Positions 16,096 to 23,819 of a DNA stretch of 64,000 nt are shown here, one piece after another. This stretch comes from JAAYCI01 sp031549285 (GTDB lineage: Bacteria > Bacillota > Clostridia > Oscillospirales > Ruminococcaceae). The translations under genes were made by a program, and so were the position numbers. Below the pieces are notes generated by a model. That model was not told where the DNA came from. It made no database searches and saw only the letters and a program-made list of their open reading frames with translations. The DNA is taken from assembly GCA_031549285.1 (NCBI GenBank), contig JAVBPZ010000006.1:62001-126000 (forward strand). Direction: 5' to 3'. The first letter of the stretch is position 1. Every line of letters begins with the position of its first letter.

Positions 16096-16611
16096 ATGAA
16101 CCAAGAGCAAATGCTGGCCTATCAAAAAGCAAATTTTTCTATTCATAACGCAACCAAGGATGAAGCCGATATCGAAATATTTGGAAAGTACATTCCGCTT
16201 CCAACGGTTGATAAAGAAACAAATGCTTATGGTATTTGGATGCCGGTGTACATGTGTATAAAATATTATGAAAAAGAAACTGGGACAGATCTTTCATATG
16301 AAATGGTGAGGGACTATTTCTCGCAGGAACGCGAACCAGACGGGGGTCTGCGCCTATACAACAATGGGCTGCATCCAGAGATGGAAGCATTTGTGGATTG
16401 GATGTGGGCCCACGCAGGCAATGCTGTGGATACTTACTGGAGAGCACTGAGCGGATTGTATAGTTTGTATTATTTTGACCACCGGGAGGAAGGTTTTAAA
16501 AACCAGGATTTTAGTAGCCTTAGCCCCCAAATGTATGATGAACTGGCGAAAAAAGAAGCCGACCCAAACTATGAGATGGATTTAATGGGTCTTCAGCAGC
16601 AAGGAGCCTGA
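16096..16611 (+). CDS. candidate immunity protein for the LXG toxin
   Basis: A 171-aa acidic, cytoplasmic-looking protein with no signal peptide or TM and no family I recognise. It has a tyrosine/tryptophan-rich middle (IWMPVYMCIKYYEKETG) and a region VDWMWAHAGNAVDTYWRALSGLYSLYYFD. It is the last gene of the cassette and is followed by a terminator, which is the normal place for an immunity gene. The ATG at 16096 has a GTGAGG-like site; a longer in-frame start at 16015 lies in sequence that also encodes the 29-codon frame and has no site. Function is inferred from position only. Confidence 0.5.
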   Translation: MNQEQMLAYQKANFSIHNATKDEADIEIFGKYIPLPTVDKETNAYGIWMPVYMCIKYYEKETGTDLSYEMVRDYFSQEREPDGGLRLYNNGLHPEMEAFVDWMWAHAGNAVDTYWRALSGLYSLYYFDHREEGFKNQDFSSLSPQMYDELAKKEADPNYEMDLMGLQQQGA

Positions 16612-16660
16612 ATTCGCTTTGCTATGGAATTGGTCCATCTCCCCTTTCCTACCAAAACCC

Positions 16661-16699
16661 AAAAAGCCGGCCCTCCGCAAACGGAAGGCCGGTCTTTTT
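16661..16699. terminator. bidirectional terminator between the LXG cassette and the cold-shock gene
   Basis: AAAAAGCCGGCC...GGCCGGTCTTTTT forms a GC-rich stem flanked by A and T runs, placed between two converging genes. Confidence 0.9.
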
Positions 16700-16725
16700 A
16701 ACAGTGTTTGTTCAGAAAGCGCAGA

Positions 16726-16935
16726 TTACTGGGGAACCACGTTGATGGCACGCAGCTTGCTGGCGTTCTTCGGGTCCTGCTCCACATCATAGCTGACCTT
16801 CTGGCCTTCGGCCAGGGTTTTGAAACCATCGGTCATGATGGAAGAGAAATGTACGAATACGTCCTCGCCGCCCTCATCGTTGGAAATGAACCCGAACCCT
16901 TTGCTCTCGTTGAACCATTTTACTGTACCGGTCAT
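16726..16935 (-). CDS. cold-shock domain protein (CspA family)
   Basis: A 69-aa single cold-shock domain, an RNA chaperone and transcription antiterminator. Both RNA-binding motifs are present: KGFGFIS (RNP1) and DVFVHFS (RNP2), after the usual MTGTVKWFNESKG start. An AGGAGG site supports the ATG at 16935. It is monocistronic with a ~120-nt 5' leader, as in many csp genes where the leader controls cold induction. Confidence 0.96.
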   Translation of the reverse strand: MTGTVKWFNESKGFGFISNDEGGEDVFVHFSSIMTDGFKTLAEGQKVSYDVEQDPKNASKLRAINVVPQ

Positions 16936-17063
16936 TGTTCTGCCTCCTAAAAAATATTGATACTCTAAATTGAACAAAAAATCACATGCTTGTGTAAACC
17001 CTAAAAGTGGCTCAAAGGCTTACAAAAACATGTGAGACAATGAAGCATTTAGAATACTTCCAT

Positions 17064-17092
17064 AGTATAACAGGGCGCGCGGCGAAAGTCAA
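17064..17092 (-). promoter_or_regulatory. promoter of the cold-shock gene
   Basis: On the minus strand TTGACT (17087-17092), 17-bp spacer, TATACT (17064-17069). Transcription would start near 17057, giving a leader of about 120 nt. Confidence 0.75.
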
Positions 17093-17135
17093 ATACATTT
17101 AAAAAGTGACACGAAAAAGCCGCTTTACAAACTTC

Positions 17136-17164
17136 TTTCCATTTCGGGGCTTTGGTGGTATACT
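17136..17164 (+). promoter_or_regulatory. possible promoter of the degV gene
   Basis: A weak TTTCCA (17136-17141) and good TATACT (17159-17164) are spaced by 17 bp, about 110 bp before the degV start. Confidence 0.4.
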
Positions 17165-17273
17165 TTAGAAAATGTATATTGGGGTATAGTACCCTTTCGT
17201 GTATTGGAGCCGCCTAAACAGGCTTCCTTCACCGGGCCGCTTTTTTGTACTATGCACCATGACGGGAGAAAAC

Positions 17274-18101
17274 ATGTATTCGATAGTAGCGGACAGTTGT
17301 TGCGATATGACGCCGGAACTGCGAGAGCAGCTGGGGGTTACCAATGTCCCACTTACGCTGAACCTGGGGGACGAAAGCTATGTGGATGACGACACCCTGG
17401 ACCTGCCAGCATTTATGGAGGCGATGAAGAACTGCACCGGGCGCATTGGCACCGCCGCCCCGGCACCGGAACTGTACCGGGAAGCCTTTGTGGCGGGCAG
17501 CCCGTCCTTTGGCATTACCCTGTCCAGCCGGCTGTCCGGCTCGTACCAAAGCGCCGAGGTGGGCAAAGCCCTGGCCGAGGAAGACGGCGCCCTGACCTAT
17601 GTGTTCGATTCCAAAAGCGCATCTGCCGGTGAAATATTGATTGCCATTGAACTGCGCAAGCTGATAGACCAGGCGCTGTCCCACAGCGATATCATCGCCC
17701 GGATAGAACACTTTATTGCCCAGATGAAAACTTATTTTGTGCTGGACAACGTGGAGAACCTGCGCAAAAACGGCCGGTTGAACTTCATTGTAGGTAAAAT
17801 TATCTCCATTCTGGGGCTGAAGCCTATGATGGGCTCGGACGGCGACGGGAATATCGCGTTGTTTTCCCATGCGCGCGGCACCGACAAGGTGCTGGAAATG
17901 ATGGCGGATACGGTGGCCGAAAGCGGCATGGATACCCATGGGAAAGACCTGGTCATTACCCACTGCAACAACCCCGGCATGACGGAAAAGCTGAAGGCGC
18001 TCTTGGAGAGCCGTTTTTCTTTTGCAAAAATATGGGTGGTTCCCACACGGGGCCTGAGCAGTGTGTACGCCAACGATAAAGGGGTAATCATGGCGTTTTA
18101 G
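17274..18101 (+). CDS. DegV family fatty-acid-binding protein
   Basis: A 275-aa protein of the DegV family. Members bind fatty acids and feed them to fatty acid kinase (FakB role) in Gram-positives. Visible family features: IVADSCCDMTPEL at the N-terminus, VPLTLNLGDESYVDD, GTAAPAPELYREAF, ITLSSRLSGSYQSAEVG, the FVLDNVENLRKNGRL motif, and the C-terminal THCNNPG. Start at 17274 has GACGGGAG six bases upstream, better than the ATG at 17259. It is a single gene ending in a strong terminator. Confidence 0.92.
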   Translation: MYSIVADSCCDMTPELREQLGVTNVPLTLNLGDESYVDDDTLDLPAFMEAMKNCTGRIGTAAPAPELYREAFVAGSPSFGITLSSRLSGSYQSAEVGKALAEEDGALTYVFDSKSASAGEILIAIELRKLIDQALSHSDIIARIEHFIAQMKTYFVLDNVENLRKNGRLNFIVGKIISILGLKPMMGSDGDGNIALFSHARGTDKVLEMMADTVAESGMDTHGKDLVITHCNNPGMTEKLKALLESRFSFAKIWVVPTRGLSSVYANDKGVIMAF

Positions 18102-18153
18102 CAGGGCTATGTTTTGCTGCGCGGCCGGTTGCTTCCGTCGGAACAGAATACAC

Positions 18154-18187
18154 AAGCACCTCCTGTCGTTTTGACAGGAGGTGCTTT
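18154..18187. terminator. terminator between degV and the radical SAM gene
   Basis: A 14-bp perfect stem AAGCACCTCCTGTC/GACAGGAGGTGCTT with a GTTTT loop, flanked by T run. It serves converging genes. Confidence 0.92.
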
Positions 18188-18236
18188 CCATTTCTATGGG
18201 ATACTGGCATATCTGTTGTTCTGCAAGCGCGCTGCC

Positions 18237-19352
18237 TCACCGCGGCATTTTCTGCGCAATATCCGCCAGACGCGGCAGCGCGTGGGCGAAGAAAGCTTTG
18301 TACCCTTCACAGTAGACGTTCAGCGCAGTGCTGGTTTCCTGTACCGGCTCGCGGTCGCGCCGGCAGCCGCCGCGGCAGATGAAGCCGTACTCGCATGCAA
18401 GGCATTCCTCCCGCGGCTTCAGCGAGGGGGCCATGAAGCGCTGTGCTGCCTCCCCTTCCAGCATTTCTGTGAAGGAGTTTTCCCTCACATTTCCCAGCAG
18501 GTATGGGTCCAGCACATAAAAATCGCACGGATACACCGCGCCGTCTGCCTCTATGAGCGGGTAGGCACTGCACCGGCCGGACATGCCGCAGTTTTCCGGT
18601 GGTTGGCCCATCAGCATGCGCACCCAGTTGTCGAACGCGCGTACCGAGATATAGTCCCCTTTTATAAAGTCCTCGTACCATAGATCGAAAAACCGGCACA
18701 GGAAACGGCCGTATTGCTGGGCATCCAATGAATAAGGGTTCGCGCCGTGTGCTTCCTCCAGGCCGTCCAGGCAAGGAATAAGCTGCACATAATGGAACCC
18801 GTTCTTTTTATAGAACTGCCAGGCCTTGTCCGGGTGGGCGGCGAACTGCCGCGTAACCACCGACAGGATGTTAAAGTCCGCGCCGGCCTGTGTAAGGGTT
18901 TTTGCGGCGCGCATACAGTCCGCGAATGAGCCTTCCCCCGCCGCGTTTGGCCGCAGCATATCGTGAATGCTTTTGTCGCCGTCCATGGACAGGCCCACCA
19001 GAAATTTATTTTCCGCAAAAAAAGCGGCCCATTCCGCGGTGATGAGGCTACCGTTGGTCTGGATGGAGTTGGCGATGTCTATGCCGCGGGTGTTGTACTG
19101 TTGCTGCAGCCGCACCAGTGTGCGGAAAAAGCCCAGCCCCGCCAGCATGGGTTCCCCACCCTGGAAGCCAAACGATACGAGGTACTGTGCCTCTTCCAGT
19201 GCGCGGCGCACGATGATTTCCAGGGTTTCTTCGCTCATCATGCCGCGGTTTTCCACCGCGCGCGCCTGGCTGACATCGGCATAAAAACAATACTGGCAGC
19301 GCATGTTGCAGCTGCCGGAAGCTGGTTTTATCAGGATAGAAAGTGAATCCAT
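18237..19352 (-). CDS. anaerobic sulfatase-maturating-type radical SAM/SPASM enzyme
   Basis: A 371-aa radical SAM protein. The SAM-cluster motif CNMRCQYC (Cys15, 19, 22) is near the N-terminus, FQGGEPML follows as in anSME, and the SPASM auxiliary-cluster region has CGMSGRCSAYPLIEADGAVYPC and CLACEYGFICRGGC...YC. These match enzymes that convert Ser/Cys of sulfatases to formylglycine without oxygen. No sulfatase is in the window, so another peptide target is possible. ATG at 19352 follows AAGGGAG. Confidence 0.85.
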   Translation of the reverse strand: MDSLSILIKPASGSCNMRCQYCFYADVSQARAVENRGMMSEETLEIIVRRALEEAQYLVSFGFQGGEPMLAGLGFFRTLVRLQQQYNTRGIDIANSIQTNGSLITAEWAAFFAENKFLVGLSMDGDKSIHDMLRPNAAGEGSFADCMRAAKTLTQAGADFNILSVVTRQFAAHPDKAWQFYKKNGFHYVQLIPCLDGLEEAHGANPYSLDAQQYGRFLCRFFDLWYEDFIKGDYISVRAFDNWVRMLMGQPPENCGMSGRCSAYPLIEADGAVYPCDFYVLDPYLLGNVRENSFTEMLEGEAAQRFMAPSLKPREECLACEYGFICRGGCRRDREPVQETSTALNVYCEGYKAFFAHALPRLADIAQKMPR

Positions 19353-19506
19353 GCGTGTCTCCCTTTGTCTTTTGTCAGATGATGAGGGTTCCGTGTCCGG
19401 GTGCGATATCCAAGGCATCGCCTGAAAAAATACTATCGTTCTTTCTGCGATGATTTAATTATACCGGTTTGCGCCGGGTGTGGCAAGGAAAGCATCCTCC
19501 GAAGTG

Positions 19507-19560
19507 AAAAAGCAGCACGCCGCCCGGGAAGGGGTTTCCCCCTGCCGGGCGGCGTGCTGC
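19507..19560 (-). terminator. terminator of the marR operon
   Basis: A 16-bp stem GCAGCACGCCGCCCGG/CCGGGCGGCGTGCTGC followed on the minus strand by TTTTT. It lies after the 104-aa gene. Confidence 0.88.
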
Positions 19561-19612
19561 AAAAGCTGTTTTTTATATATCAGCCCGCCTGAGGTTCCGA
19601 CGGACATTTTTG

Positions 19613-19927
19613 TTAGGAGGCGACGGGAACAACCTCATTGCGTGTTAAGCGAAGCAAGACCTGTGCTGTAATAGGCTCGGTACCATAGATGTGGCGGAAT
19701 ATCCGGCAGCGCGGCAGCACCTGTATGATGCTTTGCACCATACCAAAGCCGGTTTCAATCGGCTCCAGGATAAACTCTTGTTCCTCACAGCCCGCCGCCA
19801 TTTCACTTTGCGACATTTCCAGCAGACAGGTGGCCAGTGTGGCCGGCAGCGCCTGTGGCTGGCCGCGAGACGCCAGTGTATCTTTCGCAAACACTTCCAT
19901 ATTCATTTCCGTATAATCGGCGTACAT
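19613..19927 (-). CDS. hypothetical protein in the marR operon
   Basis: A 104-aa protein with no family I recognise, no signal peptide and no clear TM. It starts MYADYTEMNMEVFAKD and has an acidic middle (CEEQEFILEPIETG) and a basic C-terminus. The ATG at 19927 has AAAGGTGA upstream and lies 22 bp after the MarR stop, so both are probably cotranscribed. A longer frame upstream is only the shadow of marR. Confidence 0.6.
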   Translation of the reverse strand: MYADYTEMNMEVFAKDTLASRGQPQALPATLATCLLEMSQSEMAAGCEEQEFILEPIETGFGMVQSIIQVLPRCRIFRHIYGTEPITAQVLLRLTRNEVVPVAS

Positions 19928-19949
19928 TGTACATTCACCTTTCTGCAGT

Positions 19950-20642
19950 TTACTCGCCTGTCGGTGGTTCGGCCGCAGGTTGCGTACCGGCATCACTGGG
20001 GTCTTCGGCGCCGGGTTCCTCATCGAACGGCGCCGGTCCTTTGCCGCCGCCAAACCAAAATTCCATGCCGTCCCCAAAGGGACCGCCCTCGCCTTTCATG
20101 CCAAAGCCGCGCCCCTGCGCGCCGGACATGGGGCGCATGCGGAAAGACCCCATTGCCTCGGTTGCTTTGCGCCAGCCGGCACGCCACGCGGCGGTACGCT
20201 CGTCGTCTTCACCGCCAAAGCGCTCCTCCAGCGAAGCAATCAGCTTGTCCAGGTAGAAGGCAAGGTTCCCCTGCTCGTCCGCATTCAGGCTGCCGAACAG
20301 GTCTTCTTCCTCGTACTCTAGCTCGGCGGCGGCTTCCCCCTCCGGGGTCAGCTTCACAATCATTACCCGGCGGTCCGCTTCAGACGGCTGGCGGGTAATA
20401 TATCCGCTTTTTTCCAGCTTGGCCAACAATTCGCCCAGCGACTGCGGGCTAATATTCAAAAGGAACGCCAGCTCCTTTTGGCTGATTTCCGGCCGCAGCT
20501 TCAGCAGTGCCAAAATGCGTCCCTGGCCGCGGTGCGGGTCCCCCATGGGGCCGTGGGTGCGGCGGTTTTGCATGTTCCAGCGGCGCAGCAGCCACTCCAG
20601 CCGCAGGAACCTGCCCATCAAATCATACTCTATATCGCTCAT
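19950..20642 (-). CDS. MarR-family transcriptional regulator with Gly/Pro-rich tail
   Basis: A 230-aa regulator. The winged helix-turn-helix spans about residues 40-140 (ISQKELAFLLNISPQSLGELLAKLEKSGYITRQPSEADRRVMIVKLT), the standard MarR DNA-binding and wing pattern. The last ~85 residues are unusual: Gly/Phe/Met-rich, then acidic and proline-rich, probably disordered. ATG at 20642 is chosen because the AGGAG site is nine bases away; the ATG at 20651 would overlap it. The promoter upstream contains a palindromic operator, so autoregulation is likely. Confidence 0.88.
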   Translation of the reverse strand: MSDIEYDLMGRFLRLEWLLRRWNMQNRRTHGPMGDPHRGQGRILALLKLRPEISQKELAFLLNISPQSLGELLAKLEKSGYITRQPSEADRRVMIVKLTPEGEAAAELEYEEEDLFGSLNADEQGNLAFYLDKLIASLEERFGGEDDERTAAWRAGWRKATEAMGSFRMRPMSGAQGRGFGMKGEGGPFGDGMEFWFGGGKGPAPFDEEPGAEDPSDAGTQPAAEPPTGE

Positions 20643-20719
20643 ACGGTTCATCTCCTAAAAAATATCTGTTTGTGTGCGGTCAGGTACCGCATTCTCTGCC
20701 TGCGCGTTCGCAGGTGATT

Positions 20720-20800
20720 ATTCATAAGGTACCTGATATATAAAGTATACAGGTGCCTTATGAATTTGTCAATAGAAAATAGCATGGGTGCCTTATTAAT
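20720..20800 (-). promoter_or_regulatory. marR promoter with inverted-repeat operator
   Basis: On the minus strand TTGACA (20767-20772), 17-bp spacer, TATACT (20744-20749). An inverted repeat with arms ATTCATAAGGTACCTG (20720-20735) and CAGGTGCCTTATGAAT (20750-20765) covers the -10 and the spacer. A third half-site, GGTGCCTTATTAAT (20787-20800), lies upstream of the -35. This arrangement fits repression of its own operon by the MarR protein. Confidence 0.8.
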
Positions 20801-21022
20801 TTATACAATCTACGAATATACGTGTTTATTTTTAAAATTTAACTGATATTACCCCCGAGGCAGAGCCCTGGCTCCGCGCTTCGCGCGTTTCCCGTGGCCG
20901 CCCGTAGGCAGCCACCCTTTCAATCTCTTGGGCAAAGACCGCGAGGCAGTATACCCGTTGTCGTCCTCCTCACTCGGCCATGAGAATGCAAGCATTCGCG
21001 TGGCGCTCGCTTCGTCGGGCAA
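20801..21022. other. gene-free stretch
   Basis: Between the marR promoter and the TVP38 terminator I see no convincing reading frame on either strand. The part from 20850 is GC-rich with several short self-complementary pieces (for example around GCTTCGCGCG), of unknown meaning. Confidence 0.5.
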
Positions 21023-21067
21023 TAAAAAATCCACCGCGTGTTCCAAAAGAACAGAATACCGCGGTGG
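21023..21067 (-). terminator. terminator of the TVP38-family gene
   Basis: The stem CCACCGCG/CGCGGTGG (21031-21038 with 21060-21067) is followed on the minus strand by ATTTTTT. Confidence 0.8.
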
Positions 21068-21098
21068 AGCCTTTTCAATTTTACGCGAAAATGCTGTT

Positions 21099-21878
21099 TC
21101 ACACATCGGGTCGTGGTGGGTCTTTCGGGTCTGCCTGTTCGGCAGCATCCGCAGCCGGTGCGGCGGGTCGGGTGCGCTCCACCCTGGCCAGTATTTTGTT
21201 CCGGAACAAAAAGAACACCACGGCCAACACCACCACCACAGCGCCCAGGATAATAGCCGTGGTGTAGTCCTGCGCATAAATACGCTCCCCCAAAATAGAA
21301 CACAGCAGTATGGAGGGGGTGCTGGCACAGGCCACGCTGAGGATAAAGCGCGGATAGGTGATTTTGGTCTGGGAAAAAATATACGGTAAAATGCCGTTGG
21401 GGATGCCGGGGATAAGGAACAGCAAGAACGCGATCAGCGCCGGGCGGGGCATTCTGCTGATGGTAGCCACGCTGAGGAATTTATTGGGTTTCTTTTTCTT
21501 GTTTGGGTTTGGGGCAAACAGCTCGGAAAAGGTCTTTTTAAACTGGCGCATGCCCAAAAAGACCAGGGAATTTCCCAAGACACAGCCAATGAGGCACACC
21601 AGGCTGCCCAGCCAGATACCGTAGCACAGGCCCGCCAATATCTGAATGACCGCTGTGGGAAAAAACGGCAATACTACCTGGAATATCTGCAGGCCCATAA
21701 GCAAAAACACGCCGCCGATGCCATAGGAGCTGATGTACGGAACCAGGTCGGCCTCGTTGCCGCTGTTGTCCAGCACCTGCTTTAAAAGCGGTATCAGGCT
21801 GATGCACATGACCACCAACAGGCCAATGCCCACCGCCAGTACACAGATGGAGAGTATGGTTCTTTTCTTGTTTTTCAT
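21099..21878 (-). CDS. TVP38/TMEM64 family membrane protein
   Basis: A 259-aa integral membrane protein of the VTT/SNARE-associated fold related to DedA. The first TM is near residues 9-31; the family core is FFPTAVIQILAGLCYGIWLGSLVCLIGCVLGNSLVF, and a second core is around RMPRPALIAFLLFLIPGIPNGILPYI. The C-terminus is a cytoplasmic Pro/Asp/Ala-rich tail after the last TM. Biochemical role is not settled for this family. It lies after the histidine operon but beyond that operon's terminator, so it is probably independent. Confidence 0.87.
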   Translation of the reverse strand: MKNKKRTILSICVLAVGIGLLVVMCISLIPLLKQVLDNSGNEADLVPYISSYGIGGVFLLMGLQIFQVVLPFFPTAVIQILAGLCYGIWLGSLVCLIGCVLGNSLVFLGMRQFKKTFSELFAPNPNKKKKPNKFLSVATISRMPRPALIAFLLFLIPGIPNGILPYIFSQTKITYPRFILSVACASTPSILLCSILGERIYAQDYTTAIILGAVVVVLAVVFFLFRNKILARVERTRPAAPAADAAEQADPKDPPRPDV

Positions 21879-22042
21879 AGAAACACCATCCGGTTCGTAT
21901 TTGCACCCCTATTGGTTTACCGTGGCACAGGGGTGCAGGCGGGCAACAGACAGGTATTAGTATACCAGAGATGGTGCGTTTTTGAAAGAAAAAAATAGAT
22001 GTGCGTGTGCGGAAAACAAAACAACAGCACCACACGCATGCT

Positions 22043-22073
22043 GGCAAAAAAACAAGGGCGCACATGGCGCCCC
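22043..22073 (-). terminator. terminator of the histidine operon
   Basis: On the minus strand GGGCGCCATGTGCGCCC is followed by TTGTTTTTTT, about 50 bp after the hisK stop. Confidence 0.8.
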
Positions 22074-22121
22074 AATTGCCCGGATTCTTGGTACGACCGA
22101 GGGATTGTAACACGTGCGGTT

Positions 22122-22958
22122 TTATATCCGTTCCAAATCGACATCGATGAAACGGCCGCCCCGCAGGACACACATGCGCACAAAGCCCGCCAGCTGCAAA
22201 AAAGCCACCGCCCGGTGGAACCCGGCGTTCAGCATGGTGGTGCGGTGACAGTCGGTGGTGATGATGACCCGCGCGCCACGCTGGGCCATGTGCCGCAGCA
22301 AAAACGGCGCCGGATACGGCACGTCCCGCAGACCGCGCGCCATGGCCCCGGTGTTCACTTCTATCATGCCGCCGTAGTCTTTGGTGGCGGTAATGACCTC
22401 GTCCATGGCGGCCAGGGCGGCGTTTTTGTACCGCGCGCCGTCTTCATCAAACAGGTTGCCGCGCTTGTTGTATTTGGCTATCACGTCGAAATGGCCCACG
22501 ATGGTGGGGTGCAGGTGCCGCACACTTTGGGCAGTGGCCTCGAAAAAAGCCTGGGCCATGGCTTCGCCGTTGCCCGCGTACCACTGGCTACGGGCCCGCA
22601 GCAGGTTTTCTTCGTCGCCATCGGCAGCGTTGTACTGGCCGCCGGTGCCGGGCAGGTAGTGTACCGAGCCGATTACATAGTCGTATAGTTTGGCATTGAT
22701 AGGCCGGGCGGCGTCTTGCTCTATGCCACACAAAATGCCCAGACGCCCGGCGTATTCTTCCTTCGCCGCGGCAATGTCCGCGCGGTAGGCGGCCTCGTCC
22801 TGGATACCAAGGCAGGTTTCGTCAAACGGCGCCGGCGCATGGGAAGAAAACCCCAGGTCGGTAAACCCCAGCGCAATGGCCGCGTCGGCCATTTCACGCA
22901 CGGTGTTTTTTCCGTCGCACCAGGTGGTGTGGGTGTGCACGTTCGAGGTCATGTCCAT
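22122..22958 (-). CDS. hisK: histidinol-phosphatase (PHP family)
   Basis: Dephosphorylates histidinol phosphate, step 8 of histidine synthesis. The 278-aa PHP-fold protein has the metal ligands in SNVHTHTTWCDG near the N-terminus, FSSHAPAPF, and later GHFDVIAKY and ITTDCH. It is the last gene of the operon, and its ATG overlaps the hisIE stop by one base (TAATG), which supports translational coupling and the assignment over other PHP hydrolases. The symbol hisJ is used for the same activity in Bacillus. Confidence 0.9.
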   Translation of the reverse strand: MDMTSNVHTHTTWCDGKNTVREMADAAIALGFTDLGFSSHAPAPFDETCLGIQDEAAYRADIAAAKEEYAGRLGILCGIEQDAARPINAKLYDYVIGSVHYLPGTGGQYNAADGDEENLLRARSQWYAGNGEAMAQAFFEATAQSVRHLHPTIVGHFDVIAKYNKRGNLFDEDGARYKNAALAAMDEVITATKDYGGMIEVNTGAMARGLRDVPYPAPFLLRHMAQRGARVIITTDCHRTTMLNAGFHRAVAFLQLAGFVRMCVLRGGRFIDVDLERI

Positions 22959-23611
22959 TATTGCATCGTCTCCTGTTTTACCTTGTGGTCCACCACATGC
23001 CGGGCCGCCAGCTCTGCGCCTACTTCGGCCGGGGTAATGCCGCTGGACGCCATCAGTACCAGGATGTGATATGCCAGGTCCGCCACCTCAAAGATGGTTT
23101 CCTGTGTATCGTTCTTCATGGCGGCAATCACCACCTCGGTACACTCCTCCCCTACCTTTTTCAGGATCTTTTCGTTGCCTTTTTCAAACAGGTAGTTGGT
23201 GTAGCTGCCTTCCTTTGGGTTTTGCTGCCGGTCTTTTATAAGGCCGTACAGCGCCTCCAGCGTGAAGCGCTGGGCGGCATGGTTTTCGTCCTGGTACAGT
23301 GTTTCAAAAAAGCAACTCTCGGCGCCGGTGTGGCACGCGGGGCCGTCTTTTATCACCTGCACCACCAGCGCGTCGGCGTCACAGTCTGCCGTGATGGACA
23401 CCACGTGCTGCACATTGCCGCTGTGCTCGCCCTTGCGCCACAGAACCTGGCGGCTGCGCGACCAAAAGCAGGTGCGCTTTTCCGCCAGCGTGATGGCCAG
23501 GCTTTCGGCGTTCATGTACGCCACCGTAAGCACCTGGCCGGTGGCATAGTCCTGCACCACGGCGGGAATCAGGCCGTTTGCGTCGAATTTCAGCTGGGAG
23601 GGTGTGATCAT
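22958..23611 (-). CDS. hisIE: bifunctional phosphoribosyl-AMP cyclohydrolase / phosphoribosyl-ATP pyrophosphatase
   Basis: Fused HisI-HisE, 217 aa. The HisI part (residues about 1-115) has LTVAYMNAESLAITL, CFWSRSRQVLWRKGEHSGN and the metal-binding Cys pattern in DCDADALVVQV and GPACHTG. The HisE part (about 118-217) has LYGLIKDRQQNPKEGSYTNYLF and KVGEECTEVVIAAMKND. The fusion is common in bacteria. A ~207-bp gap separates it from hisF. Confidence 0.96.
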   Translation of the reverse strand: MITPSQLKFDANGLIPAVVQDYATGQVLTVAYMNAESLAITLAEKRTCFWSRSRQVLWRKGEHSGNVQHVVSITADCDADALVVQVIKDGPACHTGAESCFFETLYQDENHAAQRFTLEALYGLIKDRQQNPKEGSYTNYLFEKGNEKILKKVGEECTEVVIAAMKNDTQETIFEVADLAYHILVLMASSGITPAEVGAELAARHVVDHKVKQETMQ

Positions 23612-23778
23612 ATGGGAACCTCATTTCATAAGGAGTTTTGGGATGGATTTTATGGTATTGTTGAAAGCGCACATTTGGGCAGACGGAGCCTTCGTGGAGG
23701 CCGCACCCTGGGCGGCCCTGAAAGCCACCGATTTACAGCCAGACCGGAACCCTGCACGCAAAACTGCCGGTTTCCACA

Positions 23779-23811
23779 ACTAACAACTGCTGACTAGCGA
23801 CTAACAACTGC
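23779..23811. repeat. short degenerate direct repeat between hisF and hisIE
   Basis: ACTAACAACTG occurs at 23779-23789 and again at 23800-23810 with a 21-bp period. It resembles the edge of the GTTA microsatellite near polC when read in reverse complement (TTAGTCGCTAG against TTAGTCGTTAG). The rest of the 207-bp spacer has no gene. Confidence 0.55.
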
Positions 23812-23819
23812 ACCTATTG

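Noticed and set aside
13500..16700. Complete type VII secretion locus or mobile element with integrase
   Set aside because: No ATPase, WXG100 EsxA with full signature, integrase or transposase gene is present around the cassette.
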